Source of the DNA: Rhea pennata
Taxonomy: Eukaryota; Chordata; Aves; Rheiformes; Rheidae
Length of the DNA: 64,000 nt
Direction of reading: 5' to 3'
Assembly: GCF_028389875.1 (NCBI RefSeq)
Contig: NC_084679.1
Coordinates: forward strand, 310,001-374,000
Below are positions 24,870-37,900 of the stretch, in pieces. Position 1 is the first letter of the stretch. Each line of letters begins with the position of its first letter. The translations under genes were made by a program, and so were the position numbers. Below the pieces are notes generated by a model, which saw only the letters and a program-made list of their open reading frames with translations, had not been told where the DNA came from and made no database searches.

Positions 24870-25813
24870 TGTAGACTTAAAACCCAAATGAGAACTTACC
24901 TACTCAAACTGCTATTTCAAATATTCTCATTAATATAAAACTTAAACTAAGGTATTTAGTTGCTGTTTTTCAAATAAGTAACTCCTTTGAAAGATTTCAG
25001 GATGTTCCTCACTGAGTCCTAATGTAACAATACAAGGACGGTCTATCCCATAGGAACAAAGGTGGTAGAGCATCTATTTGAATTATCTTTATTAAAATAA
25101 AGTTTATTAGGCTTATTTCCTGAAAGGGCACAATATAACAGTTTTGGGGGGAGGGGTTGATTTTTTTTTTCCTTCCTCAATCTAGCATTTTAACATTTTA
25201 AACTGAGTGACAGGTAAGACCTGCACTGGTTATGAAGGTCAATTCCCAGCATAACAAAATCAACATCGTTAAAAGCAGGTAAGTACCAGAGAGGGCAGAC
25301 AACAGAAATTAAAGACATTTCACCTTTGAAGACCTTCCAAAATGATCTGGTAGAACACAGACAAGAAGACTAAATAGAGCTTGGAGGGCCTGTGGAATGA
25401 GCTTTCTGCTTTATCTTCAACATACCAGACTTTTCCTCAAAATAAAAAGAAATAACATTTCTGAGCTACTAAAATGTTAAATTCCTTACTGTATTTGTAT
25501 GCCTGTTTGATACTAATTTCCATACCTGCAACCCCTGCTGGGACAGCAGTCCTAACTTACCTCTTACAATTTTCCTGCTTAGAAGCATTTCCTACTTCTA
25601 CCTGTTAATTAATCAGTGCTGCAGTAAGCACTGTATTTCTTCTATGTTAACCTTCTTTCTCTCAGAATCAAGAATTATAAATAAAACAAAACAAAACAAA
25701 AACAAAAAAAAGAACAGGAGGCAAATACCATTTCCCCAGTTTTTGGTTGCTGAATCAGATGTTTAATTGAAGATAACACTAACTCTTACAATAAAGGAAG
25801 CAGGGAAGCAGTA
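24870..25813. other. Tail-to-tail interval with probable HSCB 3' UTR
   Basis: No coding sequence is seen. Minus-strand AATAAA hexamers at 25088-25093 and 25103-25108 are candidate HSCB polyadenylation signals, giving a 3' UTR of about 0.7 kb. They would end within about 250 bases of the SLC2A11 signal, so the two transcription units nearly meet. Confidence 0.45.
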
Positions 25814-28800
25814 TCAGGAAGGGATCTTCTTGTTCTTTAGTTTATCCTCTAAGTTTGCAAAATATTTCATTTTGGCTAGAAGCTTCTTAGCTTCTTGAAG
25901 ATCATCTGAAATGAAATAAAATATTACTACTCTTAGAATTACTACTTCATAGTTATTTCTAAGGTAAATCCCAACATTCTACTGAAATTAGAATTAAGAA
26001 CTAAAAACTGTAAGGACCCATACACTATTAAAACAGAATTTTTGTATAGCATTACATATTTTGATTTCAGAAGGTTTTAGGGGCCTCAATTCAGATGTTC
26101 CACAAAACATTTAAAAATGTCTGGGACAAATGGCTTACAGCTGGAAAAAGAAATGTGACACAAATACCCTTTAGTAAGTTTCCTGTAAAGTGGCTATAGT
26201 GTTGATGTAGCAACTGAAGTAGTATAAGTATATAGGCAAGTGTTTTGTTTTTTTTTTTTTTTTTTTTAATGTATATGATTAGACTAAAAATGCAAAAGAT
26301 TTGGTGTTCAGATGGAGGCTGTTACAAAACTGGATTGAAGCAATTGCTCCTTACTTAAACAATTAAGTAATTTGAGGTGAAAGGTGGTTTATCTCCTACT
26401 GACAAGGACAGATGCAACACCATCCTTTACTCTCATGGAACAAGGAGTTGACAGACTATACCATTATAATTCTTCATATGCAGGTCTAGTCACCACTACC
26501 TTCCATATAGTACCTTGAGTTAACTATTACAACACGCTATCTAAACCTAACAATAAAAGCATTCTAAGACCCAGCAGAAGAATATTAATGTTTCTTCCCT
26601 GGGTAATAAGATAGTATGGATTGGTTCAAGCTCTTGTCAGTCAGTCAGCTAGTCGTGTTGGTCAAAGTTATGTTAATAATGGCCCAGGCAGTCCCTAAAA
26701 CCTTAGGCCTAGCCAAATGGGCCATCAAGTCCTCTTTTGCTATACAGGTTCAGTTGCAATCAGCAAACACATTCCTGTTTGGTCGCTTACTGCAAAAAGC
26801 AGTACCAGACACTATTTTGTTAACAGCATCAGGTCTGCTGAACAAAATCCCCAAATTCCATTTTGAAGCTTTAGATATTTTTATTTGAAGTTTGATTAAG
26901 AGTCTGTTTTTCCCAATATTTTGGGAAACAAACAAACAAAAAAATCTTAATCTCCAGGATGTGTTGGAAGTGACCATTTTGATGCAACTGGAATTTATTG
27001 AAACTTTTTTATTAGAGCTGCTCCCTGCCCTTATGAGGTCTAGGACTAAAGGAAAGGTCAAGTTAGATGTATTTATTTTAAACATCCAACACAGAACACT
27101 CGTTTAGGCAGTGAATAGCTCAGAAAATACTAGCCAATAAGAGAATGTGGGAGTTTTATTTAAGCATTTATTACCGATATTATGGCAGAAAAGTACTTAA
27201 TGCAAACAACTACCTCTTTCAAAAGCTGCAGTCACCTCTTTCGTCAGTTCTTCTTGTTTAACTGTAAAACAAAATAATTGTAATTTGTCATATACTTAGT
27301 ATATTCAATACCACTGCATTATGATTGTCTGTGGGGAACTTTATCAGTTTTATCACAGTTTTTTGGGAGCGAAGAGAATTTTCTGTATTAGTGCTGTCAA
27401 TTACTTTCACTATCAGTTCAAACATATGCTTCTTTGTTTAGACAGATTTTATGGACAGTGATGCCAATGGTCGCTAGATTCTCAGAAGTCTGACTTACTT
27501 TCAGAATTTGTTTGCTACAATTTTCTTTCATTCTATAACTTTTTATTCTAATTGCTTTTGACATAGCGTTGTTACTACAAAGAATGAAAAATAGTTATGA
27601 ACTAATGTTTTGGATATCACCAACCACATAAAAAGGAAACTTGCTAGTGTAAACATAGTGATCACTTACTAAATTGAAGAAAAATACTGCAAGTGATAGC
27701 TGCTAAGTTGAAGAAAATTACTGCAACTACAATATGGAGATAGTAATTGCGTTTGTAAATTATGTCGTGGTTACTTGCATTAACACGTAGAAAAACTATT
27801 TTGCTGAAAGGCTTAAGTCTCCTTTGTACAGAATAGCTTTGACATAGTTTATCACATCTCACTTGTCTTGTCCTCTTGGTTTAGTGGGCAATGGTTTGTT
27901 CAATCTGCACAACACTACTGCCATCAGATTATGCCAGCATCTTGTCTGGATTCTCCACTAGCACTGATTCATGAACTGCCTTTTAATGAAATATTTTATC
28001 AATTTTTCTTCTACATTCACCAAAATACTCAACTTTTTCAATTGAAGAGAGAACCCAGTGAAAGTTGGGAAGTCTTGTCACTGACAAATGACCACTTCTG
28101 GTAGAAAGTACTACTCAGTTTGGGCTCCTTCATCACAGAAAATTTCCATATATTTATCTGCTTGAAACCAGAAGATACCCAGTTAAGTAGTTTATTAAAC
28201 TCCATTTTGAATGGTTTTTACCTTTGGAACAATCTATGTGCCCTTATCTGCTGAAGACTGAGTAAGAACTTCCTTTTTATTGTGTATGTATACATATATA
28301 CACGCACATTTATGTATGTGTATATATATATATATACACACACATATACACACATATATACACATATATATGTACACATACACACTATATATACCTTCAG
28401 AATAGGTACTATCATGCAGATTTTCTGAAGCCTGTTTTGATTTTTAGGTGGCATAAATTGCTAATGATAACATTTCTACAAAAACAGTGCTTGGAGCAAG
28501 TCAGTTCAAGTGTAATGCAGGTAAGTGATACGAACTAAAAGAAATACACTGATAGAATTAAGAGTCTTAAGAGAGGCTAGCTTATTCGCATGTGACAAGA
28601 TACAGAAATGTAAATTAGTCCTGTATAAAACTGCTAAATTGCAACCTACCTTTAATTAAGGTTTCAATTTCTTCAAGGTTACCCTCGTTATTAGGCTCCA
28701 CTAATTTCTCATTAATTTCCATGATTTCCATGAGAAACTCTGAATCAGCATCATAGTCTGTCTCTTGTGCCAGCTGTATTCCATTCAGCTCCAGCTTGTG

Positions 28801-30214
28801 TAAAAAAAAAATAGGAATTTGGAAACAAATGTTGTTACATCTATTTTAGTGTAAATGATTTTCTAGAGTACTTATGTCTTTAAGTAGAGCTAACTTGCAC
28901 AGACTCGTATTTAATAAACTTCAAGTACGTGAACTTACTCAGTGAAGTATGCATTAACAGAGTCTGTTAAAATTAACTCCATAGGTAGACCCTAAAAATA
29001 AACAGTTAATCAGAGCAAGAAAAGTCACAAAGGCTGCAAAGAGCCTGACTCAAATTTAGAAGGAACAGGTAGGGCCAAAGACAACATATGAAACAGGTAA
29101 ATTAGTGACATAAGCAGGAAGTGAGAATACAGTAAAGTGTTAGACAAAATAGTGGTGTACAGAAAGGCTGATAACTTTTAGAAAGCTTGTTTTTGCCCCC
29201 TCTTCTGTCCTAGGTAGTCCTGTTTCTTTTTCAGAGGAACACAAAATAGCAAGTTAGTGGTAGAGTCTGAAGAATTTTATAAAGCTCTAGTTTGTTACAT
29301 TATCACCAGCTGCCCTCTCTACCTATGATTGGTTAGGTAAGTGTTAATACAGAGTGTAATGGAAACCTTACTAGATAGAGGCCACGGCTCAAAGGATTCA
29401 GAAGGGTTTGGTAGGCTTTGTTAAGCAAGGAAGAGTGCTGCTCAGAGTAGTACTGTTCTTTCTGTCAACAGAAAAACAAATAATAGCAGCAAGTTATGCA
29501 TAATAATAAATGGCAAGATACATTACGCTTAATTACCTGCAGAGGAATAACATTTCCACAGCAATACAGGTGTGTAGAGCTGAAAGCTCATTTTAACAGA
29601 GATGAAACGCAGAGCATGGGAGAGGGCTGGGCAAAACGGAGCCTTGGCCCCCTCCGGTGACCAAGGTCATGGAGCCGGCAGGAAGCCCGCGAGCTGGCGC
29701 TCCCGCCCGCTTCTCAGGCGGCAAAGCCCGGAGGCCGCTGGGGCCCCCGGGGAACAGCGGCGGCGCTGGGGGCGGCCCCGGCCGCCGCGGGGAAAGGCCG
29801 GGCCCGGGGCGCCGCCACCGGGCCGCACTCACCGGCGGCCTCTGGCCGAAGCGGTCGGGGTGGAGGGCGCGCTGCAGGCTCCGGAACCGCCGCCGCAGCT
29901 GCTGCTCGTCGAGGCGGAAGGAGCGGTCACTGCGGAGAGAGCGGCTCCGTGAGCGCGCGGCCGCCCGCGCCGCGCGCCGCGCCGCGCCGCACTCACCAGG
30001 CCAGGACGCGGAAGAGGTCAGGTCGCGGCCCGGGCGGCTGCAGGGACCGGCAGGCGGGACAGAAGCGGGGCAGCCCCCCGGCGCTGGGGACGGGGCCGCC
30101 GCAGCTCCAGCACCGCAGCGCCGCGGCAGAGCCCGGTCCGCCGCAGCGCGGCCGCGGCGCCGCCTCACAGGCGCGGCGGCCCCGGCAGAGGAGCTGCCCC
30201 AGCGCCGCCCGCAT
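25814..30214 (-). CDS. HSCB: HSCB, mitochondrial iron-sulfur cluster co-chaperone (6 exons)
   Basis: Exons in minus-strand order: 30214-29997, 29929-29833, 29461-29372, 28794-28650, 27261-27214, 25905-25814; 229 aa against 235 in human (from memory). HSCB is a DnaJ type III protein. It brings the scaffold ISCU to the HSPA9 chaperone for iron-sulfur cluster transfer in mitochondria. Seen here: an Arg/Ala-rich N-terminus suited to mitochondrial import, a zinc-binding pair CWSC (35-38) and CPAC (52-55), and a J domain with HPD at 96-98. The C-terminal helical domain includes [13 protein letters not shown] and ends in KNKKIPS. The Zn-finger cysteines are those expected in animal HSCB. The start at 30214 is the first ATG of the frame that precedes the cysteine pairs. 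It lies head to head with CHEK2. Confidence 0.95.
26248..26267 (+). repeat. Poly(T) tract of about 20
   Basis: A homopolymer in HSCB intron 5. Read on the minus (HSCB) strand it is poly(A). No attached retrosequence is recognised. Confidence 0.85.
28281..28396. repeat. (TG/CA)(TA) compound microsatellite
   Basis: About 115 bases of alternating purine-pyrimidine sequence, with TATATATATATA, ACACACAC and TATACACA blocks, lie in HSCB intron 4. The Tyr/Val/Cys-rich minus-strand open frame over it is an artefact. Confidence 0.9.
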
Positions 30215-30720
30215 CCCCGGCCTACAGCTCCCAGCAGCGCCCGCGGCGCGCCCGCGCCCGCATTGGCGCAGTTCGTAGCGAGGATTCGCGGGGCGCCTGC
30301 GCACCGAGGCGCGCGGCCCCAGGTTCGCGCGGCGGCGGGCGCGGGCGCTCCCATCCGTGAGTTCGCCCCCTCCCCGCCGGGCGCCTGGTGCCGCGGGCCG
30401 GGCTCGGCGTCGTGTCCTGGGAGGCCCGTGCGCTGCCCCCGGTCCGGCGCGGCCGCTCTCGCGCGCTGTGGCGGGGCGCTGGGAGGCGCGGCGGGGAGCG
30501 CCGGGCGCCGCCGGCGGGCGGCAGGGGGCGCTGCGGGGCGCGCGTGTGTGCGTGGGGGCGCTGCGAGGGGGCGGCGCCGCCGGCGGGCGGCAGGGGGAGG
30601 CCGCTGTGGCGGGGTGCGGCGGGGCCCCGCCCCCGTCGCCACCCACAGCTCTGTCGCCTCCCTCAGGGAGGTGAAGGCAGTAAGGGGCAGCACTGAACGC
30701 TGCCTTGATTGAAGCACTTG
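29600..30720. promoter_or_regulatory. Bidirectional CpG-island promoter, HSCB / CHEK2
   Basis: A dense GC/CpG block covers HSCB exons 1 and 2 and the space toward CHEK2. An inverted CCAAT box (ATTGG) is at 30262-30266 and a ZNF143-like site at 30222-30244. There is no TATA box. CHEK2 transcription probably starts between 30250 and 31320, since the CHEK2 ATG (31907) is preceded by an acceptor-like CTTTGAG. A purine-rich, GC-rich imperfect repeat (GGCGGGCGGCAGGGGG) occurs at about 30512 and 30582. Confidence 0.75.
30222..30244 (+). promoter_or_regulatory. ZNF143/THAP11-like promoter element
   Basis: CTACAGCTCCCAGCAGCGCC resembles the known ACTACAAYTCCCAGCATGC element. It lies just upstream of the HSCB ATG, where such elements usually sit near transcription starts. 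Binding is inferred. Confidence 0.55.
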
Positions 30721-31029
30721 GCATTTCTGCGCTTATTCCTTCTAGCTGTTTTTTTTTTTTTTGTCAGAGCACAACATACTAATTTTTAGGTAAAATTGCT
30801 GTGGTACCTACAGCACAGTAGAAATACATTGCTTGTAGTGTGTTTTTGTTAGGGTAAGTAATGGCAGAGCTTACAGGCCTTGCCTGCATTTCGAAATGCC
30901 CCTGTATAGGCCCATAAAAAGTAGAAAGGGAGCTATTTTTTCTTTGTGACTAGTAAAAACAAACTGTAGCAAACTGGGAGAGAGACTAATTTGTGTTCTA
31001 GCTGAGTAGCAACCCACTTAAAAGGTGAG

Positions 31030-31318
31030 GTGTGGCAATGGCCTGGGGAAGCAGGTGAGTGGGCAGGTGGCCGTGGCGGCGCGAACCCCCGTCTTGGGGA
31101 GGGCTGGGAGGAGCGCAGCAGCAGCAGCCCCCCGCGCCCGCCGAGGCCGCTGGTGATGCACGGCTTTCCCTGGGCAGGAGGAAGGCATGATACCGCGGCT
31201 GACACACCGGCGCTAGCAGAGCGCGTAAGAGCTGCTTGCGGCTTCATCCTGTGCTGCCCTTGAAACCCGCTGCTGGGGCTGCTGTGCCTGTCCCCGAGTC
31301 TAGCAGAGTTTTGCAGGT
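31030..31318 (+). other. CHEK2: Candidate noncoding first exon of CHEK2
   Basis: A second, smaller GC-rich patch ends at TTTTGCAG before GTAAAC (donor at about 31319). Human CHEK2 has a noncoding first exon upstream of the ATG exon. This patch, or the main CpG island, could provide it. The left edge is arbitrary. Confidence 0.3.
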
Positions 31319-31906
31319 AAACTTTTGTGGATTAACTATGTATAGATGTGGTTATTGCTGAATAGAACCTGCTTGAAAGATAGGTGTGCATGTTTGTGAG
31401 CAGCTAGCTGTGTCAAAGGAATCTTCAGCCACAACGCTAAACTGGCGTGCTGATGTGTTACATCTATCGGGTGCTTTCAGGGCCAACAGAAAGTACTTTG
31501 ATTTTGTAATTCTTTTCATCTTGTTACTTTTTCCCCCTTGTGTTTGGAGCTGCAGTGTTTATTGTTATGTCGGGGGTGCTTTGTCGGAGAGCACTGTGCA
31601 AACGTTCATGAAGTGCAGCACGAATCCTGAAGATCCCAACTTAAAATTGGAGATTATGATGTAGTTGTTGCTTTAGAATCAGTAAAGGGAGCACCACATT
31701 CTTATTAAAAAAAAAGAAAAAAAGTTACTGGTTACAAAAACTTGTGGATTTAAGCACGATCCAGTCATACACGCTTTGGCTGAAGTTTTCCTTACTTGAG
31801 GACTTAAAATAGACATGAATCTGAATGGTACTGTGTATAGGCGATTGTCAGCTATTCTCACTTTGCTGTAGTAATTTCTCTTTCAAACGTTCTCTTTGAG
31901 GCCAAC

Positions 31907-34900
31907 ATGTCTCGGGAGACTGGAAGTGAAGCGCAGCAGTCTCAAGGTGCTGCACAGTCGCAGAGCGGTACCAGCTCCACTTCCAGTGGGTCGCAGAGCA
32001 CTAGTCAGTCTTCCTCAAGCTCTGGGACACTCAGTTCTTTGGACACTGTTCCCACTCAAGAGCTCCCATCGATTCCTGAGGATCAGGAATCTGAAGAGCT
32101 GGTTCCTCAGCCTTGGGGTCGCCTCTTTGCACTTGGAAAAGGTTTCAGCAACTGTGGTATGTACATACTGTAGTAAATCTCTTGGTCCATTTGTTTAGAA
32201 AAACTTTGAGCAGCTTGGATGAGCCCTGTTTTTCATTTTCAAAGTAGAAGCAAATGGGAGCTTGCAACAACTGTGTATCCCATAATAGTAATAAGTAATA
32301 CTAAGCAGTAAATTAATAATTTATTAACAATTTAATAATGATGTAATAAAAATACTAAATAATAGACTAATAAAAGCCTAATAACAATAAATAAGCTAAT
32401 AATATGAATAATGCTTTTACGTTAAGCACTGAGATATACAGCTTTCATGGACTTAGAGGAGGAATTCTGAAGTATTCATGTTCTTTGTTACTTGCTTCAT
32501 TTTCTCTTTTGTAATTTATTTTGTTTATACATTATTCGAGTCTCTAGGTATTGCTGAAGGTGACTCTACTATTAATAAAGAGCTTATACTATGATTAAAA
32601 TATTGTAGCAAGATAGAAGGTTTTCACAGTATGTGCTCTTGTCTGAATTAAAATAAACAAACTTGATCATATCTGAAGAATCTTGTCTTTGTCTGTTATC
32701 CTACTTACTATCGTTTGGCATCATTCTGTAGTGCCAGACTTAATAACTTACTACAATTTTGTGTTCTCTCTCTGCTTTACTTTTCCATCCTCTACAGACT
32801 GCGTGAATGATGAATACTGGTTTGGAAGAGACAAAAGCTGTGATTATAGTTTTTCTAAATTAGGATTGTCTGAGACTGGCTTTTACCAAAACTATAGTAA
32901 GAAGCACTTCCGAATTTTCAGGGTAGGTGTTAAAAAGATTAACTATGTCTCTCTATCCTGGCATGATTCTCATTAAATCAAAGTTTAAATACTCTTCAGT
33001 GTTACTCCTTTGACAAGATTCTTGACAATACTCTGTTAACCAGGTTTATGAAATAACATTAATACTGTCTGACTTCCTGAGCTAACAATAGTACATTTCT
33101 ATAATCTGTCACATCTTTACGGTAATGTCTGTTTTCCCTGTTGTTATCTTTCTTGCATTTTCTCTTTTAGGAAATGGGTCCAAAAAATTCCTATGTTGCC
33201 TACATTGAGGATCACAGTGCAAATGGAACTTTCATTAATAGAGAACTCATTGGGAAAGGGAAGAAGCTTCCATTGACTCATAACTCTGAAATTGCACTGT
33301 CTATACAGACTAATAAGGGTAAAATATACTGTAGTATAAGTAGATTTTTTGTGTGTTGACCAAGAGGTCCTTTCTACAGATTTGAATATTTTTTCTTGCA
33401 ATTTGAGCATTTTTCCTAGATGCTGTATAGCTAAAACAATACCTGAGAATACAGTTATGATTTGATATTTTAGTACTCACATAAAAATTCTCTGTATCTA
33501 CCTCAAGCCTAGAAAAAATGAAAAAAGAAAATTTGAAAGCAGCTGCATCAAGAGCCACCATACCAAACTGTAAACTTTTATAGTTGTGTTCCTACTTTTG
33601 AACCCCATTTTTGCCTCAGTAGCTATATATGTGGTGGAGGAGCGGAGGAAACGACTATTCAAGGGAAGTGAAGAAAATGCTTACTTAAATATTTGCTATA
33701 TAATATTAAACGTTTCTCTTAAAAAAATAGGAGGGTTGATTTTTTTGTTTGTTTGTTTTCTCACCAATGTGTTCTCTTCCTGATTGTCACTTCTCTTTGT
33801 TCCTTGATTTGAGACTGAAGTTCTTGCCTGTTAATTTTATTGTTAAGTGTAGTGTTAATTGATTAACTGCTATTGTGTGGAGTTTATACCCGAAATGTGA
33901 CTAAGTACAGAACTTAAATTTTTCAGTAATAAGATCATCTTGTTAATCTATGACTGATGTCTTTTCTAGCATCAATTATTTTTTCTTATATATTTATGTA
34001 TTTTTTCTAGCTGGCAGCATTTTCTTAGTTATGTTGTTGACTAAATGCTCAGAAAGAGTAGTTGTTCATTATAACAAAATGTTTAAGTTAATAACAGGAA
34101 AATGATCTCCACTCATCTTCCTAGTGTTTGTATTTTCTGATCTTATGGTGGATGATCAGTTGGGATTTCCTAGAGAATTCAGAGAGAAATATATCATGTC
34201 AAAGACTTTGGGAAGGTAAGCATCCATCTTTCCATAATACTAAGTGTTAATTTTCTTACAGTTTTCAGTACATTGTGCCAGAATTATGACCAATGTTAAC
34301 TGAGCTGCTGTTTTAATTTTAATAATCCCACAAATACTCAAGGTGTTTTACAGGATAGTAAAACCCTGTTTAAAAAAAAAAAAGGTAGATACCATTTTTG
34401 ATGTTTGCATAGCTATTTCACTCCTTCAGTGATGTGCAGCAATTCAGTTTGATAAGGACTGAAATGCTTGAATTTCACTGAAATTTCTAGGGTCAGTACA
34501 AGGATATCTGAAACTGATACAGGTTAATAGAGACCATGAACCGTGTAGTATTAATTGCTTCATTTCACGTGAATGGTCTAAAGGTGATGCTATTTCAGGT
34601 AGTGTTTTGTTTGCTCTGGAGGTAAGGGTGTCTTTCTATGAAAGAGATCAAACCGAAGATATTTTGTGGCACAGGGCACTTACTAAGACCAGAATATTGA
34701 GAATGATGATGAATACAGTCTTTGTGGGTGATTAGAAGATGCTTTAAGTCAGTAAATGATGTAATTACTGAGTTCATTGCTCAACATTTCAAGAAACCAT
34801 TTTTTCCTTTGATGTAGTTACTTTCTTTACATGCAAGAATGTTTATGTAAGTTTACAGTTGTTAAAAGGAGGAAACTGGAATTTGAAAACTTTGCTGGAG

Positions 34901-37900
34901 AGGTTTCTTTTCAGAATACTGGAAAAATTGTAGTGTTAATGATGGACAGCCTAATGCTTAAAGCATGATCTTACTCCTTCAGACAAAATATTCTTTCCTG
35001 TAACTTATTTTAGAAATTGTTTGTTTTTGAAGTATAGCATTTCTAAAGTTATTTTATAAAATTGAATATAAAATGAGCTTATTCTTTGTTTTTATTTTGA
35101 AAGTATGGGATAGAGGCAGAAGGAATTAATTCTTCTTTACAGGCAGAGTAGTAGTAGTGACAGTAAATCTGAAATGTGGTAGACTATTCCTTTATTTGTT
35201 CCCCAAATAGATGGCTCTCTGATCTACTCTTTAAACTTTTGGCCATGGAGCAAAAATCCTTACACTGGATTTTAGCTCCGTACTCCAATTTCAACTGTTA
35301 AATGATGAAATAATTAAAAATCAAATATGTGAATGATAACCCATGAACAAACCTGTTCTTTACAGCAGCTTAGTCTGGAATTGTAGCTTTAATTTTTCTC
35401 ACTGGCTTGGGTTTATAAACTCCAATTAATTGGAAGTTCAAGTTTTTAGGAGATGAGAACAAAGTTTGTCAATTCTTAACAAGTTTTAACATTTTGTGTA
35501 TTATTGTTTTCAATGATCAGAAGTAGAAAAAAGAATGAGTTGTATGTCAGAATATAGCCTTCTGCAACATTACTTTTAAGTAATGGGCAGGCAAAAACAA
35601 GCCTTTTTTTTTTCCTCTTGGTGGTCACTGAAGAATTTGGAAGCGTGATTAAGTAGAAACAAACAAGAGAATGATAAGTAAAGAAATCTGAACAGAAGAT
35701 GCAAGGCTTTCTTTCCATAATATAGTTTCTACTACGTAGCAAAAAAGAAAGAAGAAAAAAGGGGAAAAATAGGTTCTTCCAATATCTGTTCTTTGAATTT
35801 GGGCAGTCCTGTGTTGCAAGGGCCCTTTTTCTTCTCTTCTTCAATACAGAAAGTGTATAAATGCGTTTATGTGATGGAAACATTGACAGAGCTTGTCCTG
35901 GACATTCACTGATATTCTTTGTACAAACTAACGATTTGCTGTACATATTTACTCCTGCCTTTCTGAATTGGTGGTCCTCAACATCACTTACTATTTATAT
36001 AGTGCCTTCTTAACTATTGAACATTTCTTGAGAAAGTTTTGACAACTTTAGTCAGAGTACTGGAAAGCAGTAGCCTCTAGTTGTATGTAGTCAGCCCAGT
36101 GCCTTTATTTTACATGTTCATACTTGTTACGCAGATTTTGAAAAGTATTTGTAAGCATTAACAGAGCTGTGCTTTTCTATTAGTGGTGCCTGTGGAGAAG
36201 TTAAATTGGCGTTTGAGAAAAGTACCTGTAACAAGGTTGCAGTAAAGATAATCAATAAACGGAAGTTTATGGCAAGTGGTATTAGAGAGGCAGTAAGTAT
36301 TTTTGTTTGTTTGTTTGTTCATTTCTTTTGCTCATCTTGGAGTAGTCCTGAAATATCTGGTAATGTCTCTCTCTGACTCCCTAGGTGTCCTCAGCTAACA
36401 AGGTTTTTCTTACTGTGTCTTTTGCATCTTTTGATGCCTTTTGATCTTACAGAATCCATTGAATTCTGTAGAAAACGTTTTATTTTTCTTTGAACACATT
36501 TCATTATGCTCATATTTTCAGACTGTTTATAAATGTGGTATGTGCAAAGGTGAAGTGGGTAGAATCTTGTGGGATATATCTTCTAAAATACATCAGAAAT
36601 GTACATCATTAACCCATGGAGTCTGACCAGAGATTTACAGACTTTTTTTTTTTTTTTTTTTTTTTTTGATTTGTTGTAACCTCATTAGTTATTTATGTTG
36701 TAAACATAATTATTCTCCACCATTCTCCATCATAATAATTTTTAATAAAATTTTATGAAGCTTTTTGGGAAGGGCTTTTTCTGTGTCTAGTCTTGTAGCA
36801 GAAGCCTGAGTTTGAAGGAGAAAAAATGTCAAGTGGCTGTATTTCAACAGATGGGAAAGAGATCCAGACAATTTTTCATCTATTAATTTATTTAATTATA
36901 TTCATTATAATAAATCGTAAATCTATTATTTAATTATATGTAAGTGTATAGGATAAATTCTGAAGCAAAATACATTTAGAGGTGAAGATGAACCAAAAAT
37001 GTAGTGATGTAATTTGTGTAGCTGTGTATTTACAAAGTTAGATCAAGTTGGACTAGCCTGATTATTTAAGAAAATTGACTTAAATGCACAGACACAATAT
37101 GCCGAATCTATTCAAACTTTGACAAAGCGCTTGATAGGGTGCTGTGTAAGAAATTACTACTTAATCTGAGAAATATATTTTTGTAAGGACAAAAATTCTG
37201 AAGTGGGAACATAGCTGGCTGAGGAAGGGATACCAGGAGGCTTCACTGGGAGGGGAATTAGTGGATGGAAGTGAAATTACTGATGGAAGTTTTCAGAATT
37301 TGTCTTGAGATTAGTTGTAGAAGATTATTTAGAAATCATTGCACAAAAAGTGAGAATGTACTAATTTAACTATTTGACTCTAACCTGAAGTCATGTTGAT
37401 GGACAGGAGGATTGTAGCACTGTGTAAGAAGAGCTGATGATACCTTTGTGAGCTGGAGCAGTAAAAATTAGATAAAGTTTAACAGACAATGCAAGGCTGT
37501 ATATCTCAAGACTAGTGACATTTTTTGCTATAATCTATGCTTTTCCTAGTTTAGAGGAGGAAGTAAATACAGCTATTTGTAAATGAATTAGTAGCATCAA
37601 TGTGATTGAAAACTGCTAAATGCTATTTTGGAGAATTTCTAGTAAAGATTAAGAAATGCTGTTATGAATTATAATTATTAAGAAATGTCATTGTACAAAG
37701 CAAGATAGGACCTCATCTGGAATGTTATGTACAGAATTGGTCATATGTCTTCAAAGATGATTAATTTAGATTGGAAGAAGACCAAGGAAGACTGCTGAGA
37801 TGGTTTTACTAGTTGAGCCTAAACCATGTGTTAAAAGAGATTAGAAGAACCTGCTTATGTTACCTTGCAAAAATAAAGGCTAGGAATGAGTAGTATTTAT

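Noticed and set aside
28218-28454. 78-codon minus-strand open frame
   Set aside because: It translates a TG/TA microsatellite into Tyr/Val/Cys repeats.
29593-30717. Open frames of 374 and 351 codons on opposite strands
   Set aside because: Only short parts coincide with the real HSCB exons 1 and 2; the remainder is CpG-island translation.
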